Shown here: positions 20,376 through 31,263 of the stretch, one piece after another
How positions within the stretch are numbered: the stretch's first letter is position 1
How the letters are laid out: every line of letters starts with the position of its first letter
Origin: Pyropia yezoensis
Taxonomy: Eukaryota; Rhodophyta; Bangiophyceae; Bangiales; Bangiaceae
NCBI GenBank assembly: GCA_009829735.1
Contig: CM020620.1
Span: 13,699,420-13,763,419 of the forward strand
Direction: 5' to 3'
Length of the DNA: 64,000 bases
Position numbers and translations under genes: made by a program
Notes under the pieces: model-generated
The model's database searches: none
What the model was told of the DNA's origin: nothing
The model's input: the letters and a program-made list of their open reading frames with translations, nothing else

Positions 20376-23300
20376 TCAATCCTCTTGTTCCGCATCCGTT
20401 GCGGGTGAGCTCGTCTCGTCCCGAGGGTCTTGGTTGGCCCCGTCCTCTTGGTCCTCCTCCGTGTCCGACTCCAGAATCTTGCCGGCTCTGGCCATTGGAG
20501 TGCCCTCAATCCCGTTCCGTCGCGTGTAGGCACAGACGTCCGCGATGGGTAGCCGGTTTGAGGGTTCCCATGTATCATCTTCCGGGTTAAAACCGAACCA
20601 GCGTACTCGCAGGTACAGGCGTCCATCTCTCCAGGCATGGTCGACAAACTTGACGTAGGCATACTCCCGGCCTTCTTCTGGGGATAGCCAGGGTATCGCA
20701 GTCCGCTTGCGCCGGGTCAAGTCCCGCTGGCTTGGCGGTGGAGCTCGGGTGACATGGTCGCTGCTCACCCGGTACGGAGAGCCATCCACGTCTAGAAGGA
20801 AGGTCCAGCCATCCGTATTGAGAATCTCATAAGGTCCATCCGTCTTAGAGTCCAGCTTCCCCCGGGTCTTGCTATGGTTGTCCACAAAAACCCAGTCGCC
20901 ACCACCCAGTTCCTTGTTCTTTTCCCGGACACCCTTGTCATAGTCCCGCTTGTATCGCTCCTGGGTCTTTGAGATTGACTCCTTGACTCTTGGGAGCAGG
21001 AGCTTTAGTTGTTCCAGGAACTCATCCTTTGCCTTGGGACCTGACTTCAGTGCAGGCTGGAGACCATCCGGTATTCTTTCCAGGGAGAAGTTGGTCAGCC
21101 GCCTTGGGGTGACAAAGTCGAGTGGAGCGACTCCCGTTGTCCGGTGAACTCGGGAGTTGTAGGCTAGAGTGAGGACAGCCAGGAGCTCGTCCCAGTCTTC
21201 TTGGTGCTCCTCCACGTAGTGCCGTAGCATGTCCACTAGGGTCCGGTTAAATCGTTCCACCTGGCCGTTCGTTTGAGGGTGGTACGTCGTGGTGTACAAG
21301 TTCTTGATGCCCATCAGGTCACAGACTCCTTGGAAGAACAGGGATGCAAACTGGGGACCGTTGTCGGTTAAGACGGAGTCTGGAGGGCCATAGGCAGCTA
21401 TCCAGTACTCGCAGAAGGCCGACGTGACATCCAGAGCCGTGATGGTTCTCAACGGGATTGCTCGAGTGAACTTGGAGAACCGGTCACAAATGATGAGCAG
21501 GTATATGTTGCCACTGGAGGTCTCAGGTAGGGGCCCCAGGATGTCCATGCTTAAGCTTGCAAAGGGCTCCGCCGCAGGGAATAGGCGTAGCTTAGAAGTC
21601 TTCTTCCTCTGGGACAACCGGTTCCTTGCACAAGAAATACAAGCCTCCAGGCACTTATGGACGTCACTGGCCATGGTTTCCCAGTAATAATGTCGTCTCA
21701 TGGAAGCATACATCCGATTGATACCAGGATGTCCGGCCTGGGGAGACGAGTGCTCCAGGCGTAGGATGTCAGTCCGTAGGCTCCGGGGTACGTAGACTTG
21801 AGTTGCCCCATCGAAGGGTGACACCCGTACCAGGAGTCCGTCTGTAGACTCGGAGAAGCGACTGTTCCGGTTCAGGTCCATTTGGTGGCGAAGCTCCAAG
21901 CATTGAGGGTCCGTCAATTGTGCCTCCAGCATCCGGTGAATGGTTACCGGTTGATGAGCGTCAGGTGTCTCGTACAGGGGAGCGTGCCAGCCACGTCCGA
22001 CATTCGGGAGGATGAAGCAAGGTATTTCCTCCGGGATAGGACCGGTATCGGCTGCAGGAGTCTCCAGCCGGGACATGGTGTCGGCGCAGTGGTGCTCCCT
22101 CCCTGCTCTGGTGCACACCTTGTACTTGAACTCCGAAAGGCGTAGGCGCCACCGGGCGACCCTTCCTTGACTGCTGTCCATGCATAGCAGCCACCTTAGA
22201 CTGGCGTGGTCCGTCCGGATGAGGAACTCTTGTCCTTCAAGATATGGACGTAATAGGAAGCAAGCCCAGACGACCGCCAAGCACTCGCGCTCGGTCGTGG
22301 AATAGTTCTTCTCGGCTGGAGTCAAGACGCGACTGTAGTAGCCTATCGGGAGGAAGTGCCCATCAGGTTGCTGCTGGAGTAGTGAGCACCCCACCTGGAC
22401 GCCACAGGCATCAGTCTCCAGAACAAACTGGCCCTCCCGCTTGGGTAACGCCAGTACTGGAGTGGTGGTCAGGCGCTTCTTGAGCTCTTCGAAGGCTGCT
22501 GTCTGCTTCTCGTCGAACACCGGGAGTTGTGCTGGAAGCTTCTTGCTAGTAAGCTTGGTCAAGGGCCGGGCAATCAGAGCGTAGTCCCGTACGAACCGGC
22601 GGTAGACGTTGCACATACCCAGGAAGCTCTTGAGTTCCGTCTGGGTTTTAGGTTGCCGTGCATGCCGGAGGGCCTTGATGTTCTTCTCATTGACTCGGAG
22701 CTCCCCCGGACTCAGCACGTGCCCCAGGTACTCCACCTCAGTCTCAAACAGGTGGCACTTCTCGGCCTTGAGGGTAACTCCAGCCTTGGACAGGAGGGCC
22801 AGGACCTCTCGAAGGTGCTCCAGGTGTTCCGCTGGGGTCTTGGAGAAAACAATGATGTCGTCCAGGTAGACCAAACATGTTCTCCACCTTAGCCCCGACA
22901 GGATGATGTCGATGGCTCTCTGGAAGGTTGCCGGAGCATTAGTGAGACCAAAAGGGAGACGCTTGCACCGGAACAGTCCCATGTGGCACGTGAAGGTAGT
23001 CTTGTCCTTGTCTTCGTCAGCCAGAGGGATCTGCCAGTAACCGGCATTACAATCCAGCGTCGAGAAGAGGGTGGCATCACCAAGAAAGTCGAGGCAATCA
23101 TCCATCCGGGGTATCGGGTATACATCCTTGACTGTCATCTCGTTCAGGCGTCTGTAGTCAACGCAGAAACGGAAGTGACCGCCAGGTTTCGGGACGACTA
23201 CCACCGGGAAAGCCCACTCGCCATCAGACGGCTCGATAACATCCATCTTGAGCATCTTGTTAACCTGCTTCTCAATCTCATCCCGGTGATGAGGTCCAGC

Positions 23301-24475
23301 CCGGTATGGGTGCATGTGCACTGGTTTGGCATCTGGCTTGAGTTGAATCCGGTGTAGGGTGGCGTCCATCTTGCCCAGCTCTCCGGACCACAGGTGCCGA
23401 TGTTCCTGGAGAAGCTTCTCCAGTGCCTCCTTCAAGTCGAGAGGGACGTTTTCTTGGTTGACCTTCGGCATCCCGGGCGGTGCTTGTTCGGGCTTCGGAG
23501 TAGTACGGCCAGCCTGCTCTTGTTCCGGAGATACGTCTAGGGCCGTCAAGTTGGATGCCAGCTCTTGTTGCAGGTTGAAGAGGTCTTCCTTGCTCATAGC
23601 GCGGGCGGACCCCCGGTAAGGCTCTGCTGTACCAACTCGAGTGCCCTTGGCGAGGGTTATTGGCTTCCGGCTCACGTTGACGATCAGCACCGAGAACGGG
23701 GTGTGCCTCTCCACCTTCTTGTGGTGTCCGTGGGCTAGGTATAATCGGTGTTTCGCCAGAAATTCCTTGCGTCCGTAGATCAGGCATTGACCTGCAGTCC
23801 GGGTCGTGACTTGAACCTTGGTCTCCGAGCGGGGAGGTAGGAGCACCGGTTTGATGAGGGTCAAGGTAGAGGGTGGGATGCGTTCCTTCTGGTTCTTGGC
23901 CACACGAACCTTGGTGTCCAGGTGCTCCAGCACTGGTGACACAAACCCATGGTTGAACTGCACCTTTCCTTCTCCGGGTAGGATGCTCTTGACATGCTGC
24001 TTCTGGAAGTCCCAGCCTAGGATGAGGGGGACTGATAAGGTCTTGACTACTAGAAAGGGAAAAAGCATTGGTTCATTGTTGACATAGATGGCGACGGGAA
24101 GACGGCCAAGCGGTCGTAGGGTTTGACCTGATGCGTCTACAATCCGGGTCTTGGTAGGCGCTCTCCAGGCATGTCGACGCCAGCCCGGAGGTAACAGGTT
24201 CTCAGTGATGACGCTTGGTCCGGCTCCCGTGTCGACCACCGGCGTAACAGCTTGGGGGAGGCTATCCCCCACACGCATACGAGCATTAATCTTGAGGTTT
24301 TCCTTACGCAGGACGAGCAAGGTCCCCTTGAACAAACAGGGTGTCCAGGCGGCTACCGGTTGAGCAGGTAACTGCCGTCCTTTCTCCCGGCACGCAAGGG
24401 GAGAACAGGTAGAAGTACCCTGCCGTTGGAGATTCGGGAAGACACTTGGGGAGAGCGCCTGCCCTACTCGTTTCC
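20376..24475 (-). CDS. pol: Pol polyprotein of element C
   Basis: The frame is open from the gag overlap to 20376; no ATG opens it, which fits entry by frameshift. Numbered from the TTG codon at 24335: protease DTGAGPS at 35-41 and RT YLDD at 490-493, with PFGLTNAPATF before it. Next come RNase H, the integrase HHCC finger (HSSPQAGHPG, CISCARN), the DDE core (MDILGPLP, TDNGPQFAS, GQVERFNRT) and a C-terminal chromodomain (LRVRWFGFNPEDDTWEP). A strongly acidic tail with SDTEEDQED ends the protein. All motifs are intact. Confidence 0.94.
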
Positions 24476-26224
24476 CGGCTCCGAGGAGTCCTTAGAGGTT
24501 TCGGTCTCCAGGTCAAAGTCCGTAGGAGCTTCCCTTGCCAGAGCCTCCGTGATGCTCTGTAAGGTTGCCACTCGGATGGCATGTACCTGTGCCTTGTCCA
24601 TCTTGGAGGGTGCCCGCCGGTCAGCCCAGTTGACCGCCTTTGCAAACACCAGTCCTTGACGCTTGAGTTTCTCCTGGAGATCCTCGGGAATGGTCGGGCA
24701 CTGGTAGGACATATGATCCTCCTTCTGGCACAGCCAGCAAGACCGGAACCGCTGGTTCCTGATCTGCTTGGGGGCGACCAGGGAAGGTTGCTCCTTAGAA
24801 ACGAAGCCGCCCCACTTGTCCCTTGACTCCATGGGTGAGGCCTCGCCAACTGCGAGTACCGGTACAGGGTTATCACCTCCCTTATACTTGTCGGGTCCGG
24901 GACGAACTCGCGACAACGGCTTGGGGGTTGATACCATAGGAGCCTGGAGGGCCTTGGCTTGCCGGTGCTTGCCCTGGGTATAGGCCATCAACTGCTGGAA
25001 GGTATGTTCTTGATGTTCCTGGTTGTAGTTCTCCGCATCCACTTGAAGATATTCAGGAAGCCCCTCCGAGAAGATCATCTTGAGCCTGTCCTCAGGGTAA
25101 ACGTTGCCACAAGCATCGCTCATCTCCCGGACACGACGGGCGAACGCCTCTGGAGTCTCTTGTCTCTCCATGGTTGCCCGGTTCAGCCTACCGACTGCCT
25201 TACGCAGGGAGTCCGCGTCTGCGTAGTTGGACAGGAGCCAGTTGACCGCCTCCGGATAACTCGCGACGGTACGTCCAACAATGTGCCCGGCAGAGTCTGG
25301 TAGAACCTGTGCAAACCGCTGTTCCGCTTCTCCGGTCATGAAGTTAACCAGGAGATAGAGAGCCTTGCCCTCGGACACATCGTTGTCATTGCATGCCTTG
25401 ACAAACCGGCGCAGGAAGGCAAAGATAAGCGCCGGTCTCTTCCCGGAAAACTTAGGATGCCCCCCAAAGCTCGGCTGCATTCGCCGGTTCAGGGATGCCA
25501 TCTTCTTGGCCATCTTCCGGGTGTAACCTTGGTCTTGGTTCTCCAGCCGGTAGTTACCCCAATACGTGACCTTGTTCAGGGTGGCATCTCCCACTTGGTG
25601 GGCAGGGAAGTCGAACTCGACTAGCCTGCGCCGGGTAGGACCGGGAGATGCATCCCAGTCATATCCCTCCTCAGAGCTGGAGGAACTGGTCTCGCTGGTG
25701 CTAGAGCGGCGGCGACGACGCCGACGCCTACGGCTGCTCCGGTCACCGGTCTTGGAGCTCCCCGCCCCATAGGACGCAAGGGGAGGAAAAGCTTGGCCGG
25801 TCCCAGGAGTCGAAGTCTCAGGAAGACCCGTAGAACCAGTCATAGCGGTGCCTCTGGCACTGCTAGTGCCCACAGGAAGAGGTGTATACACCCAGCTGCC
25901 ATGTGTGGGTCCAGGAGTAAACACACCAGGGGCTATCCCTGGAGGTTGAAGAGTAGAACCGACAGGAGGGAGACGTCTGCTGCGAGCGGACTCAAACGCC
26001 GTTGACCCCGGGGTGGCTCCCACAGGAGGAACAGCCGGAGGAACGGGAGCAGGCGGTACTTGGCCGCCTGTAGACTCCAGTCCACTACCGGATGTCACGC
26101 CCAGGTCTGCTTCACCCGTAGGGAGAACGCCGGGTTGGGCACCGTCCCCCGCGGTGACCAGGGATGCGTCAAGGGACGCGGGGTCTACCCCTTCGGGCAC
26201 CGTCGTGCCAGGGAGGGTAGCCAT
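24464..26224 (-). CDS. gag: Gag of element C (586 aa)
   Basis: It starts at ATG 26224 (MATLPGTTVPEG). A Pro/Gly/Thr-rich N-terminus is followed by an Arg-rich run, then a capsid-like domain with FAFLRRFVKACNDNDVSEGK, close to element B gag. The zinc knuckle CWLCQKEDHMSYQC (spacing 2-4-4) lies near the C-terminus. The last codons before TAG contain the slippery heptamer. It would assemble particles and package element RNA. Confidence 0.92.
   Translation of the reverse strand: MATLPGTTVPEGVDPASLDASLVTAGDGAQPGVLPTGEADLGVTSGSGLESTGGQVPPAPVPPAVPPVGATPGSTAFESARSRRLPPVGSTLQPPGIAPGVFTPGPTHGSWVYTPLPVGTSSARGTAMTGSTGLPETSTPGTGQAFPPLASYGAGSSKTGDRSSRRRRRRRRRSSTSETSSSSSEEGYDWDASPGPTRRRLVEFDFPAHQVGDATLNKVTYWGNYRLENQDQGYTRKMAKKMASLNRRMQPSFGGHPKFSGKRPALIFAFLRRFVKACNDNDVSEGKALYLLVNFMTGEAEQRFAQVLPDSAGHIVGRTVASYPEAVNWLLSNYADADSLRKAVGRLNRATMERQETPEAFARRVREMSDACGNVYPEDRLKMIFSEGLPEYLQVDAENYNQEHQEHTFQQLMAYTQGKHRQAKALQAPMVSTPKPLSRVRPGPDKYKGGDNPVPVLAVGEASPMESRDKWGGFVSKEQPSLVAPKQIRNQRFRSCWLCQKEDHMSYQCPTIPEDLQEKLKRQGLVFAKAVNWADRRAPSKMDKAQVHAIRVATLQSITEALAREAPTDFDLETETSKDSSEPGNE
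24470..24476 (-). promoter_or_regulatory. -1 frameshift heptamer GGGAAAC of element C
   Basis: G GGA AAC sits in the gag frame one codon before TAG. A -1 shift leads into a frame open all the way to the pol domains. I did not find a convincing stem within ten bases downstream. Confidence 0.65.
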
Positions 26225-26412
26225 GTTGGTCTCTTGACAGCCACAGTCCAGTTACCTGCGTGTCCAAAGATCGCAAGACCACAAGAGAGGGGTTGGAGAG
26301 CCAGGAATGGGGTTCCCGTGAACGGGTGCAAATAATTCCCAAACCACAGAAAAAGACAGAACAGGAACAACGCAACCGCTGCTCCCAAATGTCTCTTCTC
26401 AAACACTCCAAT

Positions 26413-26429
26413 CCCCTGCTGCTCCACCA
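26413..26429 (-). other. Primer binding site of element C
   Basis: The minus strand reads TGGTGGAGCAGCAGGGG, identical to families A and D, four bases inside the 5' LTR. Confidence 0.75.
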
Positions 26430-26433
26430 AATA

Positions 26434-27005
26434 TGTGGTATAAAACTCGATCCTCTCAGACACGTGTCAATATTCCTCGGGGGAAAGGGACAGGTAACGC
26501 AGAAAGGGGAACTACGAGAATGGTATGCCTGTTGCCTCACGTGCCTGCTTGCAGGGCAAACAGATACGCACGGTAGTGCACACGGGGAAGAGGAAAGCAA
26601 ACGCGCAGTTGTCTTTTTCCCTGAGGGCGCGGGCCGAGGGCGCCTCGCTGTCCCTCTTAACGTGCATCTGGGGGAACCCCGGCACGTTGGCCCGGTAGCC
26701 CCCCCATAACCCCGAGTGGCCCCGACCCGAGTCTAACCTCGTCAGGTCGGGGGCCACTATCACTACTAATTCTATTCCCACTCACTAATCTCACACTCAA
26801 ATTCTCTCAAATCAAGTCCCTCACAAATATGCAAAAACACATCAGAAATCCCTCTCTCGCGTGTGGATAGCGTAGTCCACCGCATCCCAGTGCCGGGCAC
26901 GGGCCACGGCCGCCAACCATCGCCACACGGCGGGCGTGTTCTGGCACCTGGTGCCCTCTGGTTGCAGTCCCGGGTCGGCGCCAAGTCGGGGCCAGGGATG
27001 CTACA
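26434..27005 (-). repeat. 5' LTR of element C (572 bp)
   Basis: Its sequence matches 17357-17928 along its whole length by eye. It is followed directly by the target duplication GAGCC. Confidence 0.92.
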
Positions 27006-27579
27006 GAGCCGAGGTCACCAAGTAGGGACCTCGCCGGAAGTCTTTCTCCATCCGCACATCAAAGTGATGAGTGTGTGGATCGGCCTCGTGGAGGTACGGT
27101 GGGCGAGTTGCCACAGCGTCCCACGTGAAGTTCGGCAAGTCGCCGGGACCCGGGATAGTTCCCCCGCGGTCCACCATGGCCTTGGCACGCTGAACGTCCT
27201 CAACCTCCTCATCGTCCAGGAAGGCAAACTGGTCCGTCCTGAAGCCGGCAGGGAACCCGACCCTACGGGGATACTTCTCCCGTAGGCGGTCCCATACCCG
27301 ACGCATCGCTGCGCCAAGTCGGCCACAGCGAAGAACAGTCAACCCCTCCTCATAGAGAGGCCAAGCGGGGTAAAACCACCGCCCCAAGGCCTCACGCGGG
27401 ACAACTTGTCCCGCCTCCGGGGGAGACCCCGCCGTCAACCCAAAGCCGGGTGACGCGGGAGTCCCATCCCCCGGAGCGATCGCGGAGCCCCCGCCGGAAG
27501 TCCCGGCGGGTGCTGCACCGTAGCTGGTGTCCTCCATACGCTCATCTAGAGAGTTCGTCTCCACTCCCGGGGTCGCCAT
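27006..27579 (-). pseudogene. N-terminal piece of the A1 antisense ORF
   Basis: It begins at ATG 27579 (MATPGVET), the same start as in A2, and is cut at 27006 by element C. It carries the Gly/Pro-rich start and the REALGRWFYPAW segment. The bases 27580-27904 are the leader between the ORF and the polypurine tract and hold no other gene. Confidence 0.82.
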
Positions 27580-27904
27580 GGCTCTCCCCAAGTTGGGGAG
27601 AGACGCTCTGGCTATCGCGGCACGAGACCCGCCTCGAGTTGAGGGGGACTCGGATCGTGGGTATACGGGTGGCCTCCCCAGCGTGGGGCGGCCCAGTGGA
27701 AGGTGAAGGGGAGGTGGTGGTGATGGTGAAGTGTGAACCGAGGAGAGCAAGCTGCCGAGTGGGCAAGCTTGAGGAGAGGGGCGGTCAACGTGACCGCCTC
27801 CACATCCGCGTTACGTACTCGATGGGGGACAGCAAGTCGCGCCCCCAACGCCGAGACGTGCGTTTACGCACCCCCTCACAGGGCCGACCGGGTCGGTCGG
27901 AACT

Positions 27905-27917
27905 GAGGAGAGGGGAG
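27905..27917 (+). other. Polypurine tract of A1
   Basis: GAGGAGAGGGGAG abuts the 3' LTR; the same bases precede the A2 3' LTR at 51925-51937. Confidence 0.75.
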
Positions 27918-28386
27918 TGTGGCAGTATTGACGCCCAGGTAGGGGGGCAACACGTGCCATGCAAGGGGCGGCAGGCCACTAGCCTGATCCGTTCCTCCCC
28001 CTGCATTTGGGTCCATATTCCCTAAGTTGGGGATAGTTAGCTTAGTAGTAAATCCAACTTGGATTTGAGGGTTTTCTGCATTTATCGTCTTGAATTTTCG
28101 TGTGGCCCGGTGGGCAGGTGCTGGGGTGGGAGATTCTGAGTGGCGAGATTCTGAGTGGACCCTGGGGGGATAAGGGGAGGGACAGCGGGGCTTGGCCCTG
28201 CGTCCCCGTCCCGACCAAGAAACTGTTGGACCACACACCATCCTCTTGTTTGTCCGTGGGGGGTTTGCCCCACAACAGGGACAGAGTGTGTGCGACTTGC
28301 ACTTCTTCCGGTTCCCCCGACACGGGAGGCAGCCCTAGCACACCGCCCCAACTTGGGTGCCGTGTGTGCTAGTGGTTTTTGCCACA
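27918..28386 (+). repeat. 3' LTR of A1 (469 bp)
   Basis: It shares diagnostic variants with the LTR at 3475-3943 (for example GTTGGACC and CCTAGCAC where A2 has GTTGGCCC and CCTCGCAC). It differs from that LTR at about three sites. Confidence 0.88.
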
Positions 28387-28559
28387 GCCACGCAACTGGC
28401 CAGTTGGAGATGTCCCTGGAAGTTCCCAATGCCAATACCTGCTCCAGACACATAAGAGATGAAATGGTGGGTGGCGAGAAAGAATATACCTCGTGCTGTC
28501 AGCCGGCGCCCATGCAGCCAGAGCGCAAGTTGAGTCGCCCCACGTTACGAAACAACACT

Positions 28560-30073
28560 CTATGGCTGCACTGCTCGTGAACGTACGTGAAGACTGTTGA
28601 GACCAAATACTTTGTACGTAATGTAAGGAGGGCTGCCGAGACCAGCTATTGCGGCAAGTGCGGGGGGCAGGGCGTTACAGCTGAGCAACTGGCACAGTCG
28701 GTCGCGCTCACCCGAGCTGCTGCGAGCGTCACTCACACACAGGGCACGCGCGACGAGCATGTCGGTAACAGACCCGACTACATCACGCTCAGCGGCATCA
28801 AGAGCCGGTGCGCTGCCAGCCACATCGAGCTCAGCCATGCAAATGCAGCACAAATGAGCACAACCGACGCCACGAAGACACAGCGCCGCCTGCTTCTCGG
28901 GGTAGTCCGCGCTGTAACAAGCCACCCGCGAGTACGCGTGCCACATACCAAGCAGACCAACAAAGTCGACATCCAAACCATCGTGGCTAGCTTGGATGAC
29001 ATGGCGTGGTGCAACGAAGAGAGCACGCCGAAAACGGTCCCTCCGAGCAACACGAGCCCAGTCAGCACCTCCGGGACCAAGGTCGGCGAACACTTGAGGG
29101 AGCGCGCCAACAGACCCAAGCACACGGCAGTATCCGGGCGGCGAATCTCGCCAGCAGTTCGGACCGGGTGCGCCGTGGCAGCACCAGAGTTCGGCAGCGT
29201 CGTTCCGTCCGAGTGAAGCGTGATCGGAAGAACAAAAGCCCTATGTCCGTGCGACCGCAACACCTATGCCTAGTAGGAGTCAAAAATAGCACCTCTGAAG
29301 GGTCCCACGAGCTCAGCGGGAACGCCGAGAACGCACCAAGAAAGCAGATGCTTCACAGGACTTTGCTCGAGGTCGTCGATGATGAACCGCGGTCCACTGC
29401 GGTAGCCAAGCGGGTCCGCTCCCGAGGGAGACTCCAGAGTGGTCTCTCGCCACCCTGCCAGGTGAACCGACCGCTCCCGCTCATGGTTCACCGCGTCCGA
29501 GAACGCCGTTGAGGACTTGAAGAACGCCGTAACCACGGCTGCCGCCGACGCAGGTGGCGTGCGTCCTTCGCCCGGGCTGGAAGTGAGCAGACGCCAAAGA
29601 TCTTGGCATGCTTCCCGTGGATTCCCCGTCCTGGTCGAAGGCGTGGCGTGGAATAACGCCTGACGCAAAGAAGGCGTCGTGAAGGGACTGGGTTGAGCAC
29701 CACTGCTCGCGTACAACGGGGTAGACCGCGCCACGTCATTGAACATCTCGTAAAACTGCGTCACGCGGGCGGAGATGCTCGAGGTGCCCAAAGAGGCGGC
29801 ATAGGAAGCTGCCCAACGCCCAGCCTCTTCCACCTCGTCAACCGTTGTCGCATCCGCAACTCCGCCGGTAGCATCACCGCCCGCGGCTAATGAAGGGGTA
29901 GATGGGCCGCTCGCAACACCGCTCGCCGCATTGTCAACGGGACACAGGAGCCGCATTGTGTACGTGAGGGGGAGGCCACGATGTGCACGTCGTACGTGCC
30001 GGAGACATATGTTGACGTGCCCAAAGCTCCGGCCACAGTGCGCGCAGTCGTATTTCGCCACTTGGTCAGCCAT
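28560..30073 (-). pseudogene. KDZ-like (Plavaka/Zisupton type) transposase remnant, frameshifted
   Basis: An intact frame from ATG 30073 to 29270 (267 codons) starts with a C2H2 finger: Cys-x2-Cys, 12 residues, His-x4-His in CAHCGRSFGHVNICLRHVRRAH, split here only for description. After its stop, another frame encodes PITLHSDGTTLPNSG followed by AHPV. A third frame (28560-29123) gives YSADYPEKQAALC, a Cys-rich CAHLCCIC piece and a final FGLNSLH. In KDZ transposases an N-terminal finger, a P-x-SD-T-x(n)-HP block, a D-[YF]-PE block with a Cys cluster and a D-x-LH block come in this order. I read this as a decayed transposase with at least two frameshifts, truncated before 28387. Assignment is from memory of the family. 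Confidence 0.5.
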
Positions 30074-30430
30074 CCCCCTGGGGCGTGGAGGTCAGGCACG
30101 AAGTGCACTGTTCGGCACAGCCACTCCACGGCGAGCGCTCCAGCAGGCGGTGGGTAGCGTGGCGTCCCGTAGAACGGGGCCGGGGACGGCACTCAATCGC
30201 CTGCGGGCGTGGAATCTAGCAGAGGCGCCGCAGACGGGCTAAGGTTACGGTGGAGAACCGGCAGGTGACTGCCGTCGACCGAGAGAGAAGGTGATGGGGC
30301 TGCGAGGGCGAGGTGCAGCGTCGAGGAAGGGATGCGTGAGGAGATGGGGGGGTATCGGCAGGTGACAGAGCAGTGACGGAAGCAGTGAAGGGTTGCTGCC
30401 CAGGCCGCGTATCGACCGCTGCGCAGGCTG

Positions 30431-31263
30431 TCAGTGCCGAACGTGCCGTGCTCTGGATGGAGTGACTAATAAACGCTCGTCCCAGCGGCGAGAGCTAGCT
30501 CCGAAGCGAGGGGGGAAGCCAGAAGAAGCACTGTGAGGCGGATGGAAGTCGACCGGAAGAGCACAGGCCACGTCGGCAAGCACGCGAACCGCGGCCCCGT
30601 CGGTTCGGCGGCACATCCAGCCTTGGGTAACTCCTTCGACGAGGTCGGACTTGATTGCCTCCAGCACGAGGTCAGAGTCGACTCTCGCGGGCGCCACCGC
30701 GATGACACGACATGCGTGGCTGTTGCGCCTGTCCGGGAACCGCCACGATAAGTAACTCATGTGGATGCCTCCCAGAGAAATTCTCGTACCGACCCGGGAC
30801 TGAAAGTCGTCTGTGTTAAAACACAGGCTGACAACGATAAATGGAACGCCGTCTTTCATTCCGCTGATGGCCCTCCGCGGACCGCTGGCACTCCCTGCCC
30901 CGCCATGAGCTACGTCACCGCGGAGCACAACACGCAGCTGCTGCAGAACTTGCACTGCTGTGCCGTCTCCCGGGAGCCAGCACAGCGCAGGAAGCTCAGA
31001 GGAAAGCCAATGACGCGCTACCGCCCATCCGGACGCCTGCGTGTTCTCGTCGCCCTTCGTGTCATTGACGCCCTCGCAAATGACGATGAAGTCGCCAGCG
31101 TGCATGCCGTCACCAGGTGCCACGCCAGCCGCATGGGAGCCAAAGTACGCTTTTTGAACCTTGACGCGCTGTGGTAGCTGGCGAGGACCACCGACTGCGC
31201 TGTCGCGACACGCCAGCCAGGCGAGGGGCCCGCGACACGTGCTGGGAGCAGCACCGGCAAGGG
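30431..31263 (-). pseudogene. Second KDZ-like transposase fragment
   Basis: The frame is open to 31468, but convincing composition begins near 31263. Recognisable blocks are VPFIVVSLCFNTDDF, GGIHMSYLSW and RVIAVAPARVDSDLVL, followed by the acidic/aromatic GWMCRRTDG and ADVACALPVDF. This resembles the D-x-F, GG-x-Y-L and ADV-x(n)-D region of KDZ-type transposases of algae and fungi. It lies on the same strand and upstream of the zinc-finger piece at 30073, so two element remnants may sit in tandem. No ends or inverted repeats were found. Confidence 0.42.

Larger units (their letters stand above)
17357..27005 (-). mobile_element. Element C, complete Ty3/gypsy chromovirus nested in A1
   Basis: C is 9,649 bp, minus orientation, with target duplication GAGCC at 17352-17356 and 27006-27010. 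The two 572-bp LTRs look identical by eye. Gag, pol and antisense ORF are all uninterrupted, so this is a young and possibly active copy. Its proteins are well diverged from those of B and D. Confidence 0.92.
3475..28386 (+). mobile_element. Retrotransposon A1 (Ty3/gypsy family A), split by nested elements B and C
   Basis: A1 runs from TGTGGCAG at 3475 to TTGCCACA at 28386. Subtracting B, C and their target duplications leaves about 5,017 bp, the size of the intact sister A2 (5,018 bp). It holds a 469-bp LTR, primer site, pol-derived fragment, antisense ORF remnants, polypurine tract and second LTR. The two LTRs share variants that differ from A2 and differ from each other at three sites seen by eye, so A1 is older than B, C and A2. 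The flanking pentamers AAGAC and GCCAC do not match. Confidence 0.85.
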
